29,354 nt of DNA, from positions 290 to 29,643 of the forward strand of contig QAXH01006469.1 in the NCBI GenBank assembly GCA_004335635.1, written 5' to 3'. How positions within the stretch are numbered: the first letter of the stretch is position 1; the number at the start of each line of letters is the position of its first letter. The stretch is from Chloromonas sp. AAM2. Its lineage: Eukaryota > Chlorophyta > Chlorophyceae > Chlamydomonadales > Chlamydomonadaceae. Positions 10,817-21,580 of the stretch are shown here, in pieces. The notes beneath the pieces were generated by a model, which ran no database searches, was not told where the DNA came from, and was given only the letters and a program-made list of their open reading frames with translations. Both the position numbers and the translations under genes were made by a program.

Positions 10817-13274
10817 ATGCAGAGGCCCATGTCTTCAAGGCTAGCGGCTATGAAAGGCAGCGCTCCGGACGGCAAGATAGGCGTGTTGTTCGTCTGTCTA
10901 GGTAAGCCTGACCAACGTATGCAAGTCAGCTCCCCAGCCCATTCGAGCAGTCATCTCAGTAATGGAACCTCTTGTGAGCCACAGCCACACAATACCACAT
11001 GGTAAGGACACAGTCAGCAAGCAATGAAGCCTCCAATAGACAACTCTTGCATGTGCACCTACAGGCAACATCTGCAGATCCCCTGCTGCTGAGGCTGTAT
11101 TCAAAGCAGCTGTGCAGCGCGACGGATTAGACCATGCGTTCCACATTGACAGCTGCGGCACAGGCGGGGGCAACCCGGACTGGTGGGTAATCAGCGCAGC
11201 AGGGCAGGCTTACATGTATCAGAATCCAAGTGGGATTCAAGTGGCGTGTGTTGTGCAGCACCGATGGGCTGCTTTGTCCGGGGCAGGCTTGCAGGTATCA
11301 AGGCAGTGGGAAGTCTATGAACAGGCGGGAGCAGATTGCATGGCCGGAAAGTCACCGTCGATGGAATGCACTGGAGATTGTGCCTGTACATGTATATTCA
11401 CATGCATACCCAGGCCATTTGTAGGGAAATGTCTGCGTGAAAGTTTGTGATCAGTGTGGCGCGCAGGTATGAGGATGGTGGGTGGAGCTACCACGAAGGA
11501 GAGCCATCGGATGCACGGATGAGCGAGACAGGTGCGTACGTTGTGGTCCCCTAGGTGCTTGGCTTTCAACTGAGCACAACCGGCCTTGGCATGGCACAGG
11601 GCAGGGTGTGCACCAATGCAGCTTCCACCCAGTGTATAGCCTGAATGTCGAGTCATGCCGCTGTGGTTTGCAGCTTGTCATCAATTCCGAGCAATTCCTG
11701 GCCTACACTGTGTTGCATCTTGACTCTTGTGTGCCTTGTGTGGCCTAACCAGTCACGGCCGAACATGCACCTTGGTCGGCCTTACCAGACCCTGACAATC
11801 TGCAGTCCTGTTGTCAGGCAAGGCATGCCTGTTCATGCCGCTCCCCCGCGCTGCAGCTAGGCAGCGCAACATTGTGTTGACGTCCCGCTCCCGGCCCCTC
11901 AAACCGGTGGACCTGTCTGCCTTTGACTACATCATCGGCATGGAGGCAAAGAACATCAGGGCTGTGCAGGTGATGGGCATCCCTAGCATCACAAGCACAC
12001 CGTACGAACCACCGTTGGCACACTGAATGCATGCACACTATCCTACACTTCACACTGATTTCATGGGTTGACGGGCAGATTGGCATAGGGCCACTGGTGT
12101 GGTCAGATGTCATGCATGGAGCTTCTGCTCCGGCTCAAGATCAATCTGCACGGCGGCCCCCGTCGGTATATCAGGACAGAGGGATGAGCTAATGCTAGAT
12201 CAGGGCTGTGCTCATATTTTTCCGTGTCCCGTGACAACTTTCCTGAACAAATTCTATACGCATTGTGAGCTACTGAAGCAGGCATTCAGGCCCAAGTTGC
12301 TGAGAATTACTATATGCCGTGTTGTAGGACTGTGCAGATTGTCAGCAGACAGCCATGCATGTCGGCACAAGCTCAGCATAAGAAGCATACATACTACTGT
12401 GGATTTGCAAGCACAACTCTTGTATCCATGTCTGCAGACTGCCGCTGACTACTGGGGGCGCAAGGCACAGGACAACGTGCCTGGGGACTATCAGTGAGTG
12501 GCAAATGCGTCATTTGAAATGACCATGGCCTCTTGTCTTCTGGCCCAAGTCAAGACGAACTGCGACTGCCTGTCACATGGAAGCGTAACACCAGCATGAT
12601 TGGCAATCAGAGCACAGGCACTTAGCAGAAACGCAGATCCCACTGACCCATGCTTTCACTTAAACCAGACACACAACAAGCAGCTGGTCAGCCACGAACG
12701 AACGCCAAACAGCGTCAGCCATGCAACGTGTTCTAACATCTGGGTTTGTGCACACTGCTCTGCCGCAGATCCCGGTGTTCTCTGATGACGGACTACTGCA
12801 CAAAGCACAAGACAGACGCTGTGCCTGACCCGTACTACTCGGGAGCAAGCGCATTCGACTTGGTGAGATGCCTGATCGAGTTGCATAACCCAAAATGATT
12901 TGTTGTTGTTGTTGTTGTTTACATGGCCTTCAGTCCGGGGAGCAAGCCTTCAACGGGGGCAAGGGAGGCAGGGAGGAAAAACAAAAAGCACAACTGTTAA
13001 GAGCAGTCCGAAATGATTTGCATCTTCCTCTTCAACGCCTGACTTCACACGTGACAAACCGCGCAACGCATGCTGCCAAGGCATGAACGCGAGGGCCCAT
13101 GCAGCAAGTACTCCTTCTCAAGATCCCAGTGCCAGCTGTGCTGCTGTCTCGCCACTGCTAAGCCCTTCGTGGCCTTGTTTCACCTGATCCCCGACGCAGG
13201 TGTTAGACCTACTGGACGACGCTTGCAGCGGACTGTTGACCCACATCAAGAAGGAAAAGCAACTGACAGTATGA
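10817..13274 (+). CDS. Low-molecular-weight protein tyrosine phosphatase, complete (7 exons, 201 aa)
   Basis: Cysteine-dependent phosphatase that removes phosphate from tyrosine residues, normally soluble. Exons: 10817-10901, 11065-11182, 11467-11531, 11857-11969, 12438-12493, 12769-12862, 13200-13274; all phases agree. The P-loop VCLGNICRSP is split by intron 1. Its CX5R runs from nucleophile Cys27 to Arg33. Next come DSCGTGGGNPDWY, SYHEGEPSDARM and NIVLTSRSRPLKPVDL. The general-acid motif VPDPYYSGASAFDL has the acid at Asp166, and the helical end is VLDLLDDACSGLLTHIKKEK. The GTGGGNP...YHEG form resembles the plant and cyanobacterial type. About 20 extra residues precede the core; ATGs at 10829 and 10850 are alternative starts (the latter gives 190 aa). 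All catalytic residues are present. Confidence 0.95.
12901..12919 (+). repeat. (TGT)6 microsatellite
   Basis: A short TGT repeat in the last intron of the phosphatase gene. Confidence 0.9.
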
Positions 13275-13328
13275 CAATTGCTGTCCACGGATCGAGCCAG
13301 CCATAACAAGACACAGCATCAAGAGATG

Positions 13329-13333
13329 TTACA
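13329..13333 (-). terminator. Candidate poly(A) signal of methyltransferase gene
   Basis: TTACA on the plus strand is TGTAA on the minus strand, 225 bp past the methyltransferase stop. It lies only about 55 bp beyond the stop of the opposing phosphatase gene. Confidence 0.45.
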
Positions 13334-13557
13334 GCCAAACGCCCTCTGGCTCCATTTCCTGGCCTGTCCCTGCTTGTCCTGGAAGACCAAGCGTGTCGCA
13401 TACCAGCCGTGATTCCAGTCATTTTTCATCCTTGCAATGTGACTGGTTTCAAAAATTATTGCAGTGCTCATCAATTTGTACTTCACAACGCCTCTATCTC
13501 CAAGCTTCTATTCTCGAAGGATGGAGGCATTGTCGTGATTCATTCTTCAAATTCTCT

Positions 13558-15864
13558 CTATTGTTCAGTCTTGAGGCGAAGTTGGTCATCCATCAACAGT
13601 GTGTTGCTCGTGTACAGCCGCCCGTGCACACGCTCAATGACCACGTGTTGCACCAGCTCCCACCCGGTGTGGGGCTCAACCTGTAAAGCACAGCAGCACC
13701 AGCTGTAACATGGTAACATGCTAACATGGAAAGATTGATGGAACAGCAAAGCTTGCCAAGTGATGGCAGTCTGGAGAAAGAAGCTTGCTGAGTTCCAGTG
13801 TCATGTAATCAGTCAGGCAGCACATCTGCGGCCATCTCACAACCTTGCATGCAGAAAACATGGCCATGCCCCAACCTTCAGTGTTAAGCCTCCACAAGTC
13901 AACACCAGAAAATCCTGTGCTGCGGCCCTCAAGACCACTACTGTGCCCTGGCCTGATCAACCAGGGGCGATCTCCACTGGCATGGAGCAGGAGCAGGACA
14001 TGAACATGCACCATTACCCTGCCCCGAATGCCCTTACCTGCGGCAGCTTGTGCGGGCTGATGATGACGAGCGCCTCACACACGAGCGCCAGCTGCTGCAG
14101 TGTGGCGTGCAGGTAGGACGGATCGAGCACGTGCAGGGCGTACGAGCACACAATCAGGTGGTAAGAACGCCCCTCGTCAAACAGCCAACCAGCGGCAACA
14201 TCCTGCAGACAACAACAGCGCCGGCACATAGCCTTGGTGTACTTGGTTGCTTTGCAAGGCAACTCCTCTGTACTGCAAAGAAAAGCGTGGACAGCACGTG
14301 CATAACTGCAGTAAACTGCAATACTTTGTCTGCATTACGAGATAAGCTTGGGTGTGCAACTAGTTCGGTGTGCAAATAGTTCGGTGTTTGTGACCATGAC
14401 TCAGCATTGTAAATAGCCATGTTATGTTTGTGCACATGTGACTGGACGGCCTGCTACATCCGCATGAACAGCCATACGCGGATGCCTTGGCTGACTGGCC
14501 AAAGAAAAGTCCGCAACCTTTCAAGCAGATGGTGCCGACCACCGCAGATGCCCAGCTGGTGCTCCTGCCGTGTCTTTCTCATGCATACCAGCCATGTCAG
14601 TGCCCGCAAGCTCAGTGCCCACCTGGAATGAAAATGTCTCTGCGGCCCTGCCTGTCCAAGCCTGGAAGGCGGCTCCTGTGTACGGGTCAGCAGCGTCTAT
14701 GCACAGGTGCAGTGCGGCCCTCGTGCCAGAACTGGGACTGACGGCAGCTGAAGCCGACAAGTCTTCATGGTTTGGCTGATGGGACTGGTGCGTCTCGGCC
14801 GATTGTTGCCCCTGGTTTGACTGGTGCGGGTGGTCTGACTTGTGCGGCTGGTGCGACTGGTGCGGCTGATCCAACTGGTGCGGCTGCTTCGGCTGGTGCG
14901 GCTGGTCCGATTTGTGCGGTTGGTCCGCCTGGTGTGAGTGTCCCAGACAATCTGGTTGATTTGGATGTCCGGATTGATTTGCCTGGTGTAGCCCATTCAA
15001 CCGACAAGGCTGCTGCAAAGTATTCCTCACCCGTGTGTCCGACCCTTCTGGCCGCACATGTGCACGTGCCTCCATTGTTGCATGCCACCATGCTGCTACT
15101 GCCTGCGTGGCCTCACCACTGCCGCACGCCAGGTCAAGAACGCGCACACATCCGCCGGGGCCGTAGCCACACAAGCTGCTGCAACATGCAGGGGGTATGC
15201 TCAAGCGTGGTTTGAAACCTAGGGCTGGTAATTGGGGTGCTTGCGGCTCTGGTGGCTGTTCAGGTCCCAGTGACAAGGTAGAGAGTCGGTCACTGGGTGC
15301 GTTACCTTCTTCCATGCCTGCTGCTGCTGGTTGTGTTTGCAAGGTAGATGTATTTGCTACTCCAAAGTGGGTTTCTGGCATGCTTTGAAGTTGCTGGGGT
15401 GGTAGTACAGACCGTGAATGCGAACTCTGCACCATGTCACATACATCATGCAGCTCTGCTTCTGCATGACCATTCAAAGCCTCTGTGTTGATATGATGCT
15501 GTGGGGAGGGTAGGCTGGAGGGCTGCGAATCCAGCATTGGGGTATTGATATCCCATGAATGGCGCACACTGTGTGTTGCTGAAGCTGAGGTTGGTCGTGG
15601 TACCATGAGCTGGGTTGCTCTGCTTGCGGGTGCTGATGCTACTGAGCTTAGGGTGTGTAGCAGACTCCGTGGGAGCTCTGCGCTGTGGTTTGTCACAAGC
15701 ACGTCTCTGAGCCAAGCTTGCAGCACTGTACATGCTGTGCTCAGTATGCCAGGGAAATGTGGGTTGCGATAGGAAGCACCGTAGTTCTGGTAGTATGCAT
15801 CCACTCCACCAGCGTAGTTGATGGACATGGATTTGGAGCCTGCAAAGCTGCCATGCCCATCCAT
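13558..15864 (-). CDS. SAM-dependent methyltransferase (class I) with long inserts (3 exons, 509 aa)
   Basis: Putative AdoMet methyltransferase; acceptor unknown. Exons in gene order: 15864-14623, 14202-14038, 13680-13558, joined in phase 0. The N-terminus reads INYAGGVDAYYQNYGASYRN, a block I associate with eukaryotic members of this methyltransferase group. Motif I, VRVLDLACGSGEATQAV, lies near residue 240. DAADPYTGAAFQAWTGR follows at the motif II region. Exon 2 gives SYHLIVCSYALHVLDPSYL and ALVIISPHKLPQ, and exon 3 gives GWELVQHVVIERVHGRLYTS. About 180 Ser/Pro/Gln-rich residues sit between the N-terminal block and motif I. A His/Gln repeat of about 60 residues sits between motifs I and II. 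The start at 15864 is my choice; 15942 and 15828 are in-frame alternatives. Confidence 0.82.
13682..13686 (+). terminator. Candidate poly(A) signal of phosphatase gene
   Basis: This is the first plus-strand TGTAA after the phosphatase stop, about 410 bp downstream. It lies just beyond the last methyltransferase exon of the opposite strand. Further TGTAA copies follow at 13703-13707 and 13804-13808. Confidence 0.35.
14780..14960 (-). repeat. Coding minisatellite for His/Gln-rich insert
   Basis: Imperfect units of 12-15 bp around TGGTGCGGC code on the minus strand for PHQ, PHKSDQ and SHQ units, for example KSDQPHQPKQPHQLDQPHQS. All unit lengths are multiples of three, so the block is open in several frames. 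Confidence 0.88.
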
Positions 15865-16012
15865 GATCAGAGTTCTGAAGTGAAGCTGCTCGCTGCCTGT
15901 GTTACTGCCTCGCCTTGTCAGAGCGCATGTGATGGGGCACATGACCCGTTACGATACAACTCCAGGCGGCCGCCAGCTTGCGTCAGAAGCTCGAAGACAC
16001 GTTTTGAGAGGA
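15865..16012. promoter_or_regulatory. Shared divergent promoter region
   Basis: The methyltransferase (-) and DarP-like gene (+) start back to back, with about 150 bp between the chosen start codons. Both promoters and 5' UTRs must lie here or overlap the first exons, unless upstream non-coding exons exist. I see no clear TATA box. Confidence 0.4.
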
Positions 16013-18366
16013 ATGGCGCTCGCTTACTCCATGCGGATTCTTTGCCCTGGAATGCCGCCGATGTCGATGTCATGCCAGTGTCATCGCGGCTTTCCGGGAC
16101 AGCTCACCACACGCCTTGCACCGTCAATGCATAGGAATCCAAGTTTGAAGAGCAGCGAGTACAGCTTCGCGGAAGTGGAAGTAAAGGAGATGGCCCGCAA
16201 GAACCGGGGGAGAGTAAAGAAAGCAGGTACGAGCAATGTCATGCACAGACATGCCAAGTCAACGACCATCCGCTGCCAAAAGATACAGGCATTGCCTCGC
16301 TTGCACTGCATGGACTTGCACATGAGCATAACAGGCACTTGCACGTGCACCCTCCCATGCACAAAGGCAGGTGACATGCACTGCTGATGGTAGAAACGCA
16401 TGTGACGCAGCCACCTTGCTCTGCTCCTTCCAGAAAACGAGCTGCGGGACCTGGTTGACGGTTTGTGTCGCATGACAGAGAAGCAGCTCAAGGCAGTCTC
16501 TGTGCTCTGCGGGGAGCCCGTCACGGATGCTGTGCGCATTGCATCTCGCATCCCACGCACCAACCAGGTGTGCAAACAGATCAGACCCAACGCAGCAATC
16601 AGGTTTCAGAACAAAGCTCCAGCAACTGCATGTACAGCTGCGCAATCCATGCGGTTGCTAGCAGCATTTGTCAAGTCACAAACCTAACGACGTACTAGTC
16701 AGCCGCAACATGACCGGCAAGAAAGGGCCAGCTGCTCGAATGTTTTGCAAGGAAGGCATGGATATCATGTGCCGGACGGATGCGCAATAAGCACATGCTT
16801 GCAGGCATACACACAATAAGCACGTGCTTGTAGGCATATTAACGACTGGCCGATTGCGTACCAGGTTGTCATGCAAATGGGATTTGAAGATGTGCAGAGT
16901 GCCTGGACCAGAGCAAGATTTGGTGTTGTTGGTTGCGTTCGTTCAGGGTCGCAAGCGGCAGGAGGCTCTTGTTGTGAAGATGCTGCGTACACAGCTGGAT
17001 GAGCGAGTGATGGAGAAGATCCAGGTGGGGGAAGGTCGGTGCAGGAGTTTCTTTGGCCGCAATGGATGGACAAGTGGCGTGCACAGTGCACTAGCTGAGA
17101 GCCAGACAGGACCCACCTCTGAACACACTAAGAGTCTACTGTCAGTGATCTGCACACTTCAGTACCCTTGCCCAGGCCAGCCTCACTCAGTTCCTGTGCA
17201 GTACAGAATGCCTGCAAATCTTGCAAAACCCAAGTTGGTTTTATGGCAAGTGATCCAAAGCAGATGTTTGTGGCTTTCTGGGCTAACTGCTTGCCTGCTC
17301 GTGCTTACGTGTGCTTCAGGAGGCCGTTGAGCTGTCCCGCACCAGCAGCAGTTCGTATGTGGACCGGGACATGCAGGCGCAGGTGGATGCGTGGAAGGAG
17401 GGGCTCATGGCGGGAGACCAGGTGCGAGGGAGGGGGCTGCAGGAGGGCAGTGGCAAAAAGGAACACTGATGCAAGGCAGAAACCAGGCACCGCTGACATT
17501 TACAGAAGTGCTCAATGCTCCTCGAACAAAGGGTCAGATGGGGCAGTTGGAGCTGAGACCATGGGACCGGTAGCATCCGAGCAGATTCAACCTGTTGGTT
17601 TTGGTCCGTTTGCCTGTAAACCGCCAAGTGCTCGCATAACGATTTGTTGCACCTTGGCACACAGTGTCAATACTACACTGTCAGCCAAAGTGCATGTTCT
17701 GTTGTCAGCGGCCGAGCATTGATGGGCCGCATGTGTGCTGGAATGTCATTGCCTTTTCAGGAGGTGCTCTCGGATGTTCTGACTCGCTTGGCTGCACACT
17801 CGAGGCACCAACAGCAGGCAGGACAGCGCTCGGCTGTGTTTTCTAATGAAGAGGACTCAGATGGCTTGAGCCTGGTACAGGCAAGCGATGGCGAATTAGG
17901 CAATGACTCTGATGGCGATTTGGCCGATCATGATGACACGGGCGCTCTTCCAACCACCTTGGCAACAAGCAGTGGAAAGGGCTCTGGGTTGGCCATATCA
18001 ACACAGGAGTTTCGAATGCTGGTGCGGCAATGCCAAGCGGCTGCTGGAGAGGCCAGGCAGCTGCAGGCGGAGGCACAGGCAGCATCAGGGTATGGCACCA
18101 GCGCATCTACCTCATTCAGTGGTGGTGGTAGTGAAGATCAAGACTTGGATGAGGTGCTGAAGCAAGCGGCCACACGGGCTCGGCGGAGCAGCAAGGGAAT
18201 GGCTGGAGCAGCAGGGCCTGGGCAGAGTCAACAAACGGGGGCTGGGGCTGGTGACGGCAAGGTGGCAAGCAGTGTGCCGTCAGGTGTGCAGGCAGCATCC
18301 AGGCGTAGCAGGCGTCTGACAAGAACACTGAATGCTATTCTCAAGCAACTGGCAGTGATGCCATAG
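16013..18366 (+). CDS. DarP/YjgA (DUF615)-like ribosome-associated protein (5 exons, 377 aa)
   Basis: In bacteria DarP (YjgA) binds late 50S ribosomal precursors and helps their maturation. A nuclear algal copy most likely serves plastid ribosomes. Exons: 16013-16226, 16434-16567, 16947-17024, 17320-17421, 17761-18366; phases agree. Family blocks in order: SEYSFAEVEVKEMARKNRGR; LRDLVDGLCRMTEKQLKAV; TDAVRIASRIPRT; GRKRQEALVVKMLRTQLDE (the charged RRRQ...GK..R region of the family); VDAWKEGLMAGDQ; EFRMLVRQCQAAAGEARQ; and the ending RRSRRLTRTLNAILKQLAVM. The first 45 residues are rich in Ser, Arg and Met with few acidic residues, as in a transit peptide. In-frame ATGs at 15932 and 15941 are alternative starts. 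Relative to bacterial proteins of about 180 aa, exon 5 has acidic and Ser/Gly/Ala-rich insertions. Confidence 0.82.
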
Positions 18367-18612
18367 ACTCTCAGCCAGGTTTGCATTGCCTAAGGCATGA
18401 GGAAGGGCTGTCAGGAGCCAACACGCAATCAGTTGTCTTCCCAACCTATCATGCAGATGCCATGCCTTTCCGCCATAGAGGGTGCAGTTTGCATGGTCTT
18501 TCCCTAGGTTATCTTTCTTTACCTTCTCCATCATTGCGATTTTTCCAGTCCTTACCTGCTTGCTCATTATTGCCCGCAGCAGCAGAGCTGCTACACAGAC
18601 ATCTTGAGAATG

Positions 18613-18617
18613 TGTAA
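18613..18617 (+). terminator. Candidate poly(A) signal of DarP-like gene
   Basis: TGTAA, about 250 bp after the TAG at 18364-18366, with no earlier copy in between. Confidence 0.5.
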
Positions 18618-18741
18618 GGTTGGCTCATGTGTGTAGAGTGTACATGAGTTTGGATTAGTGGCATTCGTTTGGCTGTCCACACTGTCACATGCGTCAACGG
18701 GTGGGTTCACCAAAGGCTTTGACTATCTGTATACGCTTTTC

Positions 18742-18803
18742 ATGCCCTCCAAACAAGATCTGCAGGTGACATATGCCCTCCAAACATGATATGCAGGTGG
18801 TAA
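18742..18803 (+). repeat. 31-bp tandem duplication
   Basis: Two adjacent units begin ATGCCCTCCAAACA and contain GCAGGTG near the end; the second differs by a few bases. A similar small duplication of about 19 bp lies at 18971-19010. Confidence 0.85.
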
Positions 18804-19559
18804 AGGGCGGACTTCTGTAACTTCAAGGCATTCGCTGATTTGCGTAGAGACACACGAGCCTCTGCCCTCAGGGTTGTGCTCTTGTCATTGAAAGGTATGC
18901 AACGACGCATGCGAGGCTGCGATTGTTGCAAATCATGAACGTGCGCTTTCATTGCTGGACTGCTAAACGGAGTCAGCACATCATGCAAGCAGTCAGCCCA
19001 TCATACAAGCTTGACACGGCATTATACAGGAAAGTCATTCGATCACTTGGGATGGTTTAAGTACCACCCCTGATTGTTGAACAAGAAGCAAAGACGCCAA
19101 AGAGCTAACAAACACAGGCTATAAGGCAGCCACAGTAGGCCACGGAGGCCATTTTAACGAATAGCAAAAGCCAGAAGAACGAGGGCACAAAGAGTCCGTG
19201 AAAGATGTCATGTGCGAGCCCATTCGTATTCTCTGGTCCGGGTGATCTCTGACCAATCAGGCAGTAGAAGCCCAAACTCACATCAGTGTCAAGGGCTGTA
19301 AATTCATCTGCTGACATTTCACCTTGGTGGCCTAGCATGGTGTCAAACCATGCCGTAAAACCAGGACCTTGTGCTGTGTCCAATTTATGCCGGGCCACAA
19401 ATCAGTGCTCGCGTTTACGAGAGCCAGCATGGAGTCGCTCTGGACTCGGATGATCATATGTTCTTGGTCTCGAGTTGCACCCTGCACAGAAGATGGCCAA
19501 AAATGCATTACAAATTTAACCATGTGCAAGGGCATAGCCGCGTTATGAAGGGCTGTATG
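18804..19559 (-). other. Unassigned stretch with weak minus-strand ORFs
   Basis: Three minus-strand open stretches (19535-19332, 19398-19105, 18988-18740) have coding-like composition. One contains MIIRVQSDSMLALVNA, another GEMSADEFTALDTD followed by a good donor (GTGAGTTT), and another MRRCIPFNDKSTTLRAEA. I recognise no family and could not link them into one phase-consistent gene. They could be exons of an unknown gene or decayed retroelement sequence next to the LINE remnant. Confidence 0.25.
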
Positions 19560-19951
19560 TCAGGTGGCTGCGATTCCGGCATTATCTGCAGCTGCAATGG
19601 GTGACAGGAGGGCACCTACGCCATGGAGCGGTGTTGAGTATCACCTGACCAGAGGAGTTGCCAGTCTGGGTTATTGCTGCCACCCAGTCTGCGTTGCCCT
19701 GACCCGCGGTTGCGGACTTCCTGCAGCCCGCAGATATGGACGCCTGCTGCGCCGAGGTCGTCTGCAAGCTGTGCTGCGTCCCCTGTGTTTGCTAGTGTGC
19801 GGGTGTTGTAGGTGCCAAAGCGAACTAGCTGGCCTGCCCTACCAAAAGGTGGGCGTTGTGTTGTGTTGTTGTTGTTAGTTGTTGTTGTTAGTTGTTGTAT
19901 AACGTGTCTGCTGCGTGTCTGCTGATTTAACGGCCTAAGGGGTTGGTGCAT
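19560..19951 (-). mobile_element. LINE (non-LTR retrotransposon) endonuclease remnant
   Basis: On the minus strand, VRFGTYNTRTLANTGDA and then HICGLQEVRNRGSG match the start of the endonuclease/exonuclease/phosphatase domain of non-LTR retrotransposons; the Glu of LQEVR is a metal-binding residue. DWQLLWSG follows, and then the frame shifts near 19625. The domain seems to continue in another frame as HGVGALLSPIAAADNAG before a stop. No reverse transcriptase is visible, so this is a dead fragment. An Asn-rich tract before the domain is coded by a GTT microsatellite. Confidence 0.75.
19861..19896 (+). repeat. (GTT)n-type microsatellite
   Basis: GTTGTT runs broken by AGTT; on the minus strand this codes the Thr/Asn-rich tract of the LINE remnant. 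Confidence 0.85.
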
Positions 19952-21580
19952 CTAACCCGGTCATGCTGGCTGTGCCATGTGTGTGTCATGTGGCATTACC
20001 ACGCGCTGAGGCATAGCGGTGTGCGTGCATGGTTGCACACAGAAACCGCCCCCTCCGCCTCTGCTGTTGCTGCTGCTGGCAGGTTTGGAGGACTGGAGCT
20101 GTTGTGCTGACTGCGTCCGCTGACGGGTCGTAGTATTAGTCTGGCACTCGCTCGTCATCGGCATACTGCGCCAGAAGCAGAGAGACGTCTCAAGACCTCG
20201 GTCATCCAGGCATGGGGAGAAACGTCTGACCCTGCGCTTGTGCAGTTTACTGGTGCAAGCTAGTGTCCAAGGTCGTATAACGGAATGACCTGCACTTCAC
20301 TTACTGGGTCGTAGTCCAAATCCACGTCCTTCCCGTATGAAAATATGCGGGCAACGTCCGCAGCTGAGAGGTTTTCTATGCGCAGGTTCGCGCAGCTGGA
20401 ACAAGAGCTGCTGCAAGAATTGAAGCAAGAGGGGCGATTGACATGGAGTTGCGGGAGGTGCCAACCGATAACCTAGTAGAATCCTTCAGTTGGAGTGATC
20501 ACCTCTTCTGGGAGGTGCCACCACTTCAGGCACAAGCAGAAGCAGAACTTCCTTGACGAATGCCCACATTTCGTCTGTCTGTTTGCCAGATGATGTGGAC
20601 TGAAAAGAAGAGATCCGTCGTGTTTTGACAATTCACTGCTTGGGCAGGCGCAGCAAGCTCTAAGTTCGGACGGGCTGAACTTGTCGGTTTGTTGCAAGTT
20701 GCATGTGCGGATCCGTACCCGGAAACCTGGTGCCTGGCATCGCATGTAGCAAAGCGACGAAAATGTCTACCACATGCGCATGCTTACAAGAGCATGTGCA
20801 CCGTTTTGCGTGTCAAGGTACCTTGGACTCAGCAACTGCGCGAACTCGCTATGGCGCCCTCCACCCATCTTGCGTTACAGCGTGGTCGTCAGGCTTCGTC
20901 AGCCGGGGATGGGTCGGACAGGCTGGTGCAGAGACTTGGTGCAGAAGCTTGACGGACAGCTATGGAGTAGCCAGCATTTAACAGGCCTGAGAGACGTCAG
21001 GAACAACGGTGGTAGCTACTGCTTCATGTTGGGCTACTCGCATGCACCAACTGATCATGACCTGGTCTTCGACTCGTACGCTACGCCTTGGCTGCATCAG
21101 AACCTCTGAGTCTTTGAATGCTGTTCCATCGGGTCTTTGGAGTGCCAGTACCACATGATGCCTGCATAGGTTGACAATGAGTCATGATCAGTGGGTGCAT
21201 GTGACCTGCGTCATGTTGCCTGGACCAGCAAGAACCGTGTGCCTCTCGCAGAACAGGAGTAATATCACACAGCATCTGACGCTCATCTGACGCAATCTGG
21301 CGATGCATGTGCATGTTCCATGGTGAAGCATGGTTGACTATGGGGCAGGTGACAGGGACTGGCTTCATTCCTCTAGATGGGTTTGTTCTTATCACGGGCT
21401 CCATCTTGTGTCTGTTGATGGTCAGCATGCAGACTTCAGCATGTCATATGAGAAATACATGGGCATTAAAAGGGTGGCCGTGTGAAAGTGCTGGGGTCCA
21501 AGGAATCAGATTCCTCACAGCAGTTTGCATGTAGCAATCATCGTCATGCCAGCCTCTGCCAGCCGGGTGCTTCGACCCCA
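19952..21580. other. Stretch without a recognisable gene
   Basis: Only short open frames are present. Minus-strand 20400-20270 reads ENLSAADVARIFSYGKDVDL and ends soon after; it follows a pyrimidine-rich GCAG and could be a terminal exon or part of a retroelement. Plus-strand frames at 20703-21109 show no family motif. The Gly/Ser/Gln-rich minus-strand frame at 20164-19961 may be the upstream part of the LINE remnant. Confidence 0.35.

Noticed and set aside
14772..15215. Plus-strand ORF with collagen-like Gly/Ala repeats
   Set aside because: It is the antisense shadow of the methyltransferase His/Gln minisatellite, whose multiple-of-three units keep several frames open.
16868..16946. Possible extra DarP exon after GTACCAG (reading VVMQMGFEDVQSAW)
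   Set aside because: Exons 2 and 3 join directly in phase 0 and match the family order without it; it has no similarity to DUF615.
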